The notes under the pieces are model-generated. The model saw nothing but the letters and a program-made list of their open reading frames with translations. It was not told the DNA's origin and made no database searches. 14,058 nucleotides of DNA. Origin: JBOFLO01 sp051657905 (GTDB lineage Bacteria; Patescibacteriota; Gracilibacteria; UBA1369). Made by a program: the position numbers and the translations under genes. Positions 1 to 6,068 of the stretch are shown piece after piece (positions within the stretch are counted from its first letter, which is position 1; each line of letters starts with the position of its first letter). The stretch is taken from the NCBI GenBank assembly GCA_051657905.1, contig JBOFLO010000016.1, forward strand, positions 1 to 14,058. The letters run 5' to 3'.

Positions 1-831
1 AAAAAATCCCATGTAGAAAAAATCATTCAGCTCGACCCTAGCATCACTCAAAATGAACAAATCGATTTACTGGATTTTTCCCGCCACAATCAAATCGAAT
101 ACAGTTTCGTACCCGATCAGGTACAAATGCAAAGAAGTAATATTGAAATTGAAACCATCAATGAAATTCCTCTAATTAATTTAAAACCAACCCCACTGGA
201 GGGCTGGGGCAGAGTTATTAAACGCGCTTTTGATTTTTTCGGCTCCCTCGCCCTAATCATCATTTTCTCCCCTCTCATGCTGTTGATTGCCATTTTAATA
301 AAATTGGATGATTTAAAAGGCGATATCATTTTCAAACGTTTGGACGATGGCTCCCGCGTCAAAAGAATCGGTCAAAAAGGCCAGCCTTTTCCTTTCTACA
401 AATTCCGCACCATGAAGCCCAACACTCATAATTTACGCTACACTGACCTCGCTCATCTCGACATACGTAAAGGCTCGCCCATGGTCAAAATCAAAGACGA
501 CCCTCGTGTCACCAAAATCGGCAAAATCCTCCGCCGCACTTCCCTCGATGAACTTCCTCAACTTTTCAATGTTCTCAAAGGCGAAATGTCTTTAGTCGGC
601 CCTCGCCCACACTTACCCGAAGAAGTAGCCAAATATCAAAATCATCATCGCTTTGTTTTGACTATTAAACCCGGCATCACCGGCGTCGCCCAAACCAGCG
701 GCCGCAGCGATTTGGACTTTGAAAAAGAAATCAAATTAGACACTTATTACATCGAGAATTGGAGCCTTTGGCTGGACATAAAATTGCTTTTTAAAACCCT
801 GGAGATTCCCTTTAAAAAGTACGAGGAATAG
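1..831 (+). CDS. Polyprenyl-phosphate sugar-1-phosphate transferase (WbaP/WcaJ type), 5'-truncated
   Basis: Frame 1 is open from the first base to TAG at 829-831, giving 276 visible residues; the true start lies left of the window, and the ATG at 127 is internal. The family transfers a sugar-1-phosphate from a nucleotide sugar to undecaprenyl phosphate at the inner membrane face, the first step of exopolysaccharide, O-antigen or glycoprotein glycan assembly. Residues 1-60 resemble the end of the N-terminal nucleotide-binding-like domain. The bacterial sugar transferase domain follows: a basic KRAFDFF entry, one hydrophobic membrane segment (about 79-99), the YKFRTM motif, DDPRVTKIGKILRRTSLDELPQ with the catalytic Asp-Glu pair, MSLVGPRP, and KPGITGVAQTSGR. 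The sugar cannot be read from the sequence. secA follows after 33 nt with no visible terminator. Family call is firm. Confidence 0.93.
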   Translation, partial: KKSHVEKIIQLDPSITQNEQIDLLDFSRHNQIEYSFVPDQVQMQRSNIEIETINEIPLINLKPTPLEGWGRVIKRAFDFFGSLALIIIFSPLMLLIAILIKLDDLKGDIIFKRLDDGSRVKRIGQKGQPFPFYKFRTMKPNTHNLRYTDLAHLDIRKGSPMVKIKDDPRVTKIGKILRRTSLDELPQLFNVLKGEMSLVGPRPHLPEEVAKYQNHHRFVLTIKPGITGVAQTSGRSDLDFEKEIKLDTYYIENWSLWLDIKLLFKTLEIPFKKYEE

Positions 832-864
832 AGTAAAATCCGAACATTATTAAAACAAGTTACC

Positions 865-3657
865 ATGATCCGAAGAGCACTGGAAGTAATCATGGGGGAT
901 CAGAATGAGAAACAAATCAAAAAACTCCGCCCCCTAATCGCCAAAATCAATCAAATTGAAGAAGGCTATCAACAAAGCATTACCAGCGACGAGCAAATTA
1001 AAGAAAAAACCGCTGAGTTCAAACAAAGAATTGCCAATGGAGAAACTCTCGACGCACTTTTGCCCGAAGCTTTCGCTTTAGTTAAAAATGCCTGCCGCCG
1101 TTTGTACGGTCGCGAATTCGAATTAAAAAGAGTTTTCAGCGAAGAATTAGACGAAAACGGCAACCCAGCTCCAGCCAACAAACAACCCTGGAAAATGATT
1201 CCCTACGATGTGCAATTACTTGGTGGAATTATTCTTCATCAGGGAAAAATCTCCGAAATGAAAACCGGTGAAGGTAAAACTTTAGTTTCTACTCTTCCAC
1301 TTTATCTAAACGCTTTAAATGGCGAAGGAGTTTTCCTAGTTACAGTTAATGAATATTTGGCTCAACGTGATGCCGAATGGATGGGCGTTCTTTATAATTT
1401 CCTCGGCCTAAGCGTGGGAGTTATTTTAAACGGACAGCCTCGCCCAGCTAAAAAAGCTGCCTACAACTGCGACATTACTTACGGCACCAATAATGAATTC
1501 GGTTTCGACTATTTGCGCGATAACATGGCTACATCTCCAGACAGCATGGTGCAAAGAAAGTTAAAATATGCCATTGTCGATGAGGTGGATTCTATTTTAA
1601 TTGATGAAGCCAGAACTCCTTTGATCATCTCTAGTCAGGGCGATGAATCGACAGATAAATACAATAAACATTCTCTTCACGTTCGCCATTTGGAAGAAGG
1701 CGTTGATTATGAAATTGATGAAAAACAACGTGCCGCAACTTTAACTGAAGCCGGTATCGCCAAAATGGAAAACCTGCTTGGTCTAGAAAATATTTACACC
1801 GATGCTGGATTTGAAGAAGTTCATCATTTGGAACAAGCCCTAAAAGCTCAATCCATTTTCAAAAAAGATGTCGATTATGTAGTTAAAGATGGCGAAATTA
1901 TTATCGTTGATGAATTCACCGGACGTTTGATGCCGGGCCGCCGTTATTCCGATGGTTTACATCAGGCTATTGAAGCCAAAGAAGGCGTAGAAATCCGTCG
2001 TGAAAGTAAAACTCTCGCTACAGTAACTTTCCAAAATTATTTCCGTTTATTCGAAAAATTGGGTGGTATGACCGGTACAGCCAAAACTGAAGAAGAAGAA
2101 TTTTTGCAGATTTATCGTCTGGAAACTTTAGTGGTTCCAACCAATCGTGACGTCACCCGTCAGGATCGTCAGGATTTAATTTTCAAAAATACTCGTGGCA
2201 AATATTCCGCTGTAGCTAAACGTGTTAAAGAAGCTCACCAAATCGGCCAACCCGTTTTGATTGGTACAGTTTCCATCGAAAAATCCGAATTACTTAGCAA
2301 TTTCTTACAAAAAGAAGGAATTCCTCACAGCATTTTGAATGCAAAATTCCATGAAAAGGAAGCGGAAATTATCGCTAAAGCCGGTATCAAAGGCGCCGTA
2401 ACTATTGCTACGAATATGGCTGGGCGTGGAACCGATATTAAAATTGATGATGAAGTAAAATCACTGGGAGGTTTACTGGTAATTGGTACTGAAAGACATG
2501 AATCCCGCCGTATTGATAATCAGCTACGTGGACGTTCCGGTCGTCAGGGAGATCCGGGTGAATCACAATTCTTTGTTTCCATGGAAGATGATTTGATGAG
2601 ACTTTTCGGTTCCGACAAAATCAAAAACATGATGGAAGCTTTAAAAGTTCCGGAAGATATGCCGCTTCAAGCCTCCATGATGTCCAAGCGTATTGAATCA
2701 GCTCAAAAGGCTGTAGAAGGACGAAATTTCGACATTCGTAAACATTTGGTTGAATACGATGATGTAATTAACAAACAACGCGAAATTATTTACTCCCGCC
2801 GCCGCAAAGCTTTGCTCAATGAAGATATTAAAAATGAAATTTTAATTTTAATTGAAAAAGAAGCAGAAAGAATTGTCAAAAATTCTCATAATCCTGAAAA
2901 TCGTAAATTTAATTACGATGAAATTATGGAAAATCTTTCCATAGTTAGCCCTGAAGCCAAAGGACAAGTACAAAAAGATCTATTGGAAAAAGAAGAACGC
3001 GAAGAAGATTTAATTCAATTCGTGAAAACTTATTTATTGGAAGTTTACGCCAATCGCGAAGCTCAATTGGTTAATGGTGAAACTTTACGTCGTTTAGAAA
3101 AAGCTATTTCACTTTCAGTTATCGATTCACTTTGGATGAATCATATCGATTTCATGCAACAATTAAGAGAAAGCGTTTCCCTGCGTGGTTATGGCCAAAG
3201 AGACCCATTAATCGAATACAAAGAACAAGCTTTCGAAGCCTTCCGCAAATTACTTTCCGATATTCAGGTTAATACCATCAACACTCTTTACAGAATTAAT
3301 TTAAGCGAACAACTTCCCGCACATTTAATCCGCCAAGAAAATCCACTGGACGAAAATTTGCAAACCAATGAAAGCCAAATCGAACAGCAATTACAAACCT
3401 CTCCAATTCGTGTGATTTCCAATGGCACATCAAATGCCACCAATCCAAATATTCCTTCCAGCTCATCCGGCTGGGCTATGCCTGCGGCGAATTCCCAGAG
3501 CTCGGCGGAACCAGGGTTACGCGTGGTACAAGCTGGAATAGCAAAAACCGGCGGATCCGGTCGCTTAACTTGCGCCAACCTAGGCCGCAACGATGTGTGC
3601 CCAGAATGCAATGTTAAGGCTAAAAAATGCCCTAAACAAAATCGTGAAAACGAATAA
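865..3657 (+). CDS. secA: Protein translocase ATPase SecA
   Basis: The 930-residue protein is the motor that drives preproteins through SecYEG. The start at 865 gives MIRRALEVIMGDQNEKQIKKL, which matches the usual SecA N-terminus (one helix, then GDxNEKxxKKL). No Shine-Dalgarno precedes it; the leader reads AAAACAAGTTACC. Visible motifs: Walker A MKTGEGKT (132-139), Walker B and following motif VDEVDSILIDEARTP (from 238), the preprotein cross-linking region, GGMTGTAKTE, then NBD2 with TNMAGRGTDI and QLRGRSGRQGDPG. The helical scaffold contains SLWMNHIDFMQQLRE. A low-complexity linker rich in Ser, Asn, Pro and Gln follows. The tail LTCANLGRNDVCPECNVKAK ends in KCPK: the usual CxC-x8-C(H/C) zinc site is replaced by four cysteines spaced C-x8-C-x2-C-x6-C. 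Length is normal for the family. Confidence 0.99.
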   Translation: MIRRALEVIMGDQNEKQIKKLRPLIAKINQIEEGYQQSITSDEQIKEKTAEFKQRIANGETLDALLPEAFALVKNACRRLYGREFELKRVFSEELDENGNPAPANKQPWKMIPYDVQLLGGIILHQGKISEMKTGEGKTLVSTLPLYLNALNGEGVFLVTVNEYLAQRDAEWMGVLYNFLGLSVGVILNGQPRPAKKAAYNCDITYGTNNEFGFDYLRDNMATSPDSMVQRKLKYAIVDEVDSILIDEARTPLIISSQGDESTDKYNKHSLHVRHLEEGVDYEIDEKQRAATLTEAGIAKMENLLGLENIYTDAGFEEVHHLEQALKAQSIFKKDVDYVVKDGEIIIVDEFTGRLMPGRRYSDGLHQAIEAKEGVEIRRESKTLATVTFQNYFRLFEKLGGMTGTAKTEEEEFLQIYRLETLVVPTNRDVTRQDRQDLIFKNTRGKYSAVAKRVKEAHQIGQPVLIGTVSIEKSELLSNFLQKEGIPHSILNAKFHEKEAEIIAKAGIKGAVTIATNMAGRGTDIKIDDEVKSLGGLLVIGTERHESRRIDNQLRGRSGRQGDPGESQFFVSMEDDLMRLFGSDKIKNMMEALKVPEDMPLQASMMSKRIESAQKAVEGRNFDIRKHLVEYDDVINKQREIIYSRRRKALLNEDIKNEILILIEKEAERIVKNSHNPENRKFNYDEIMENLSIVSPEAKGQVQKDLLEKEEREEDLIQFVKTYLLEVYANREAQLVNGETLRRLEKAISLSVIDSLWMNHIDFMQQLRESVSLRGYGQRDPLIEYKEQAFEAFRKLLSDIQVNTINTLYRINLSEQLPAHLIRQENPLDENLQTNESQIEQQLQTSPIRVISNGTSNATNPNIPSSSSGWAMPAANSQSSAEPGLRVVQAGIAKTGGSGRLTCANLGRNDVCPECNVKAKKCPKQNRENE

Positions 3658-3705
3658 TTCCACTCCAGACTCTTGATAAAATAATCAAAAATTAAAACTA
3701 TCAAT

Positions 3706-4011
3706 ATGAATCGACTCCTAAATAAAATTTTCTTCATCACAACGGGAATTTTCTTAGGAGCCGTTTATTTATTACTCTGGATGAAATTACTCAGCCTCCC
3801 CGGCGTAGTAATTGGTCTGGCCACCTCGCTCGCCCTCTCCCTTTTCCTAAAAAAACACCTCGCCTCCCCGTCCCCCCAAACCCGCTCCAAATCCCACCTA
3901 ATCCTCCAACAACTAAATTTCGGCCTTCTAGCTTTCAGCATTTTCATGTCCATCGCTTCCATCATCGTCTATATCGTTTTCTACAGCGCCCTACAGGGAT
4001 TGATCAGCTAA
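3706..4011 (+). CDS. Small integral membrane protein, unknown function
   Basis: A 101-residue ORF 48 nt after secA, on the same strand, and 3 nt before the DUF1653 gene. I do not recognise the family. Hydrophobic stretches at about 7-28, 32-47 and 70-97 suggest three membrane helices. A basic, Pro/Ser-rich loop (KKHLASPSPQTRSKSH) lies between the second and third. The start ATG has an A/T-rich leader (AAAACTATCAAT) and no Shine-Dalgarno, like the other native genes. Position suggests cotranscription with secA, but nothing ties it to secretion. A reality check is that the reverse frame here is also open, though without membrane character or a sensible start. Confidence 0.72.
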   Translation: MNRLLNKIFFITTGIFLGAVYLLLWMKLLSLPGVVIGLATSLALSLFLKKHLASPSPQTRSKSHLILQQLNFGLLAFSIFMSIASIIVYIVFYSALQGLIS

Positions 4012-4014
4012 TTT

Positions 4015-4242
4015 ATGGATATCAAAGTTGGTAGCAAATACCGCCATTATAAAGGCCAAGAATATTTAATCATCGGCTTAGCACGTCACAGCGATACATT
4101 AGAAGAATTCGTAGTTTATCAAGGACTTTACGATTCCCAAGAATTTGGCCAACAACCACTCTGGATCAGACCAAAAAATATTTTTGAAGAAACAGTTGAA
4201 ATTAACGGAGAAAAAATTCCCAGATTCACTCACATAAAATAA
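4015..4242 (+). CDS. DUF1653 domain-containing protein
   Basis: A 75-residue protein that is essentially one DUF1653 domain. It shows the family pattern: GSKYRHYKG near the N-terminus, a central LARHSDTLEEFVVYQGLYD, then LWIRPKNIFEETVEINGEKI followed by PRFTHI at the end. The family is a small cytosolic domain of unknown biochemical role, common as a stand-alone protein. It starts 3 nt after the stop of the membrane protein gene, so the two are probably translated from one transcript. No Shine-Dalgarno is visible (CAGCTAATTT ATG). It ends in TAA and is convergent with the minus-strand unit whose hairpin begins at 4255. Confidence 0.93.
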   Translation: MDIKVGSKYRHYKGQEYLIIGLARHSDTLEEFVVYQGLYDSQEFGQQPLWIRPKNIFEETVEINGEKIPRFTHIK

Positions 4243-4254
4243 ATTCCATTAGTA

Positions 4255-4291
4255 AGACTTCACCATAGCTGAGCTACGATGAAGTCTATGG
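4255..4291 (-). terminator. Long hairpin at the 3' end of the minus-strand transcript; terminator or intergenic repeat
   Basis: Arms 4255-4270 and 4272-4287 pair over 16 positions (innermost pairs must open to form a loop). On the + strand the stem has two C/A mismatches. On the - strand the same positions become G-U pairs, so the stem is continuous only as minus-strand RNA. It lies just beyond the TAG of the 106-residue minus-strand gene and between convergent genes. The tract after it on the minus strand is only moderately U-rich (TACTAATGGAATTTATTTTA), so it is not a canonical intrinsic terminator. A competing pairing exists: CCATAG (4263-4268) with CTATGG (4286-4291). Confidence 0.55.
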
Positions 4292-4308
4292 TTTCGACCC
4301 TGTCCGAG

Positions 4309-4629
4309 CTACGGTCTTTTTCGCTTGAACAAACGGTACGTCGGACCGGCGGGATATCCCTTAAGGGGCTCCACCGCCAACCCACAAATGCTAGCAAACC
4401 ACATGATCAACTCCAGGAAGTCTTGGTCCGTTCTAACCCACGCGGGCAACGGAATACGATCATCATGATCCACCAAGGAGAAAGGCTCCCCCCAACGCAG
4501 AATCTGACCAGGCTCCTGAAAAGCCTTCATCTGATAGGGGCCAGGCAAAGTCTCATCCTTTTCGCCCTTCAAGCACATCATCAAGGTGACACCATCTTCC
4601 ACCTTCACATCATGACCCATCAATTGCAT
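4309..4629 (-). CDS. Hypothetical protein, 106 aa, atypical codon use, own promoter and Shine-Dalgarno
   Basis: I do not recognise this protein. It begins MQLMGHDVKVEDG, has a middle with many Pro, Gly and Asp residues (LRWGEPFSLVDHDDRIPLP), a hydrophobic stretch (FLELIMWFASICGLAV, about 70-85) and a basic end (RLFKRKRP). There is no signal peptide or clear membrane anchor, and only two cysteines. Reality rests on expression signals: TATAAT/TTGACC promoter 30-57 nt upstream, GGGAGG 6 nt before ATG, and a hairpin after the TAG stop. Codon use differs from neighbours: 6 of 7 Lys codons are AAG (nearby genes use almost only AAA), and Leu and Val favour TTG/GTG. This suggests transfer from elsewhere. 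An overlapping plus-strand ORF (4279-4650) lacks such signals. Confidence 0.75.
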   Translation of the reverse strand: MQLMGHDVKVEDGVTLMMCLKGEKDETLPGPYQMKAFQEPGQILRWGEPFSLVDHDDRIPLPAWVRTDQDFLELIMWFASICGLAVEPLKGYPAGPTYRLFKRKRP

Positions 4630-4635
4630 GACAAT

Positions 4636-4641
4636 CCTCCC
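4636..4641 (-). promoter_or_regulatory. Strong Shine-Dalgarno (GGGAGG) of the 106-aa gene
   Basis: On the minus strand GGGAGG lies 6 nt (ATTGTC) before the ATG at 4629. It decides the start and the coding strand of this interval. It is notable because the native genes in the window lack a comparable motif. Confidence 0.85.
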
Positions 4642-4657
4642 TGTTGCTAACCATGAA

Positions 4658-4685
4658 ATTATACAAGCTTTTTAAAGTTGGTCAA
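4658..4685 (-). promoter_or_regulatory. Sigma70-type promoter of the 106-aa gene
   Basis: On the minus strand: -35 TTGACC (4685-4680), 16-nt spacer, -10 TATAAT (4663-4658). Transcription would start near 4651, leaving a leader of about 22 nt that contains the Shine-Dalgarno. The promoter sits just past the stop of the upstream SLH gene (4690), so this gene can be expressed independently of the ftsK transcript. Confidence 0.75.
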
Positions 4686-4689
4686 CCAC

Positions 4690-6042
4690 CTATTCTTTAT
4701 AAAATTCCACCACCGTAGTCAAACTCCTCCCCGCCACAAAGGTAGTTTTCCCATTCAAAGAAAAGGCATTAGAAGCCCCCGAATCCAAAGCAAAACCATT
4801 CCATACCCCATTCTCTAGCATCGCGCGCCCCAGATCCTCTACCGTCCCCACAGCACTAACATAGTAAACAGTCCCACCATCGGCAGAAATCCCCAACCCG
4901 CCCCTTCTAGCTGAAATCCAAAATTTAGAATCATTATCGGCATGACTACCAATTTCTTCTTTAGTACGAATCGCACCATCTCGCAAAACTAAAGGATAAT
5001 TAGAAATCGCAAAATTAATTTCATCTTTATCTTCCACCCAATTCCGAATCGGATAATAAAATTCAAAACTACCATCCTTTTTCTGCGCCAACATTCCCCC
5101 ATCCCCAAAAGCATTTTGATAACCATACATTGACCGCATCAGCCCACCAATCACAATATCACTGGAAATTTGATGAAAATTCCCACCATTCAAAGACGCC
5201 GAATATGAATCGAAAAAAGCTCCATTCACCAACAGTCCTTTATGCGAACGATTCACAAAACTATCAAAACTTTCAGCCTGAGCCTCAGCCACACAATCAC
5301 TGCCAAAATCACATTTAGATAAATCCTTCGGTCGCAAAGAATCATTCCCACTCAACACTTTCATTTTCAAATTTTCCACCGGCATTTTTACCACATGAGT
5401 AGTACCAATTATTTCAGATGTAAAAGTTCCCGTAGCAATTTCCCCAAGCTGATCTACAGGATTTTCTCCAACGAATTTTTCACTTAACCAAGCCGTAAAA
5501 TAAGCCATTTCCCCACGCGTAATTTTATATCCTCCCGCATTATTCACAACAAAATAATTCATACCAGAATTTTTCGCCGCATTTAAATACTGTTGATACC
5601 ATTCTCCAGCAGCCACTTCAACGGGTTGATCAAAAGCTAACAATAAAATTTTCAAAGCCTCAGCTTGCTGAATAGTTTGTTCAGGCTTAAATGTCCCATC
5701 CGGATACCCTCCAATAATACCCTTCTCTTTAGCCAAACAAACATACTGCGTAAACCATTGTCCAGAAGCTACATCCGGAAAACAATTTTTATTTTGCGAA
5801 GAATTCACTTCATCCGCAAAACGCGCCCCCATAATAATTTTCGTAAACTCCGCCCGATTAATTAATTTCTCCGGCTTAAAACTGCCATCATCATAGCCAC
5901 CCACCACTTCATTTTCACGCAAATAATTAATTGAATTTTCCCAAGCATACCCATCAACATCGGTGAATTCCTGGGCATTAACAAAAGGTAAGCCGATCAG
6001 AAATATTTGAATTCCTGTCAGCAAAATCAAAGTTTTTTTCAT
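4690..6042 (-). CDS. Secreted SLH-domain protein with C-terminal phosphodiester glycosidase (NAGPA-like) domain
   Basis: A 450-residue exported protein. Residues 1-23 are a signal peptide (MKK, hydrophobic core, VNA before QE). Two clear S-layer homology repeats follow: FTDVDGYAWENSINYLRENE with GGYDDGSFKPEKLINRAEF (about 26-75), and FPDVASGQWFTQYV with GGYPDGTFKPEQTIQQAEA (about 88-137). A degenerate third ends in YKITRGEMAYF (about 143-190). SLH repeats usually bind cell-wall polymer and hold the protein at the surface. Residues from about 212 resemble the NAGPA/phosphodiester glycosidase family: VNGAFFD, an ARRGGLGISADGG segment, and ALDSGASNAF in place of the common LDGGGS. Substrate is unknown. 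It follows ftsK by 26 nt on the same strand, with an A/T-rich leader and no Shine-Dalgarno. Stop is TAG. Confidence 0.87.
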   Translation of the reverse strand: MKKTLILLTGIQIFLIGLPFVNAQEFTDVDGYAWENSINYLRENEVVGGYDDGSFKPEKLINRAEFTKIIMGARFADEVNSSQNKNCFPDVASGQWFTQYVCLAKEKGIIGGYPDGTFKPEQTIQQAEALKILLLAFDQPVEVAAGEWYQQYLNAAKNSGMNYFVVNNAGGYKITRGEMAYFTAWLSEKFVGENPVDQLGEIATGTFTSEIIGTTHVVKMPVENLKMKVLSGNDSLRPKDLSKCDFGSDCVAEAQAESFDSFVNRSHKGLLVNGAFFDSYSASLNGGNFHQISSDIVIGGLMRSMYGYQNAFGDGGMLAQKKDGSFEFYYPIRNWVEDKDEINFAISNYPLVLRDGAIRTKEEIGSHADNDSKFWISARRGGLGISADGGTVYYVSAVGTVEDLGRAMLENGVWNGFALDSGASNAFSLNGKTTFVAGRSLTTVVEFYKE

Positions 6043-6068
6043 ATTTATTTTTAAATTTCTAACTAACT

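Noticed and set aside
3288..3740. Minus-strand ORF of 150 aa over the secA 3' end
   Set aside because: It overlaps the certain secA coding sequence and has no start signals; it is a shadow frame.
4279..4650. Plus-strand ORF of 123 aa opposite the 106-aa gene
   Set aside because: It has no promoter or Shine-Dalgarno and begins inside the hairpin region; all expression signals point to the minus strand.
4241..4709. 8-bp direct repeat AAATTCCA (4241-4248 and 4702-4709) as target-site duplication of the 106-aa unit
   Set aside because: The repeat is short and AT-rich, the right copy lies in the SLH coding sequence, and there are no terminal inverted repeats or transposase; chance is sufficient.
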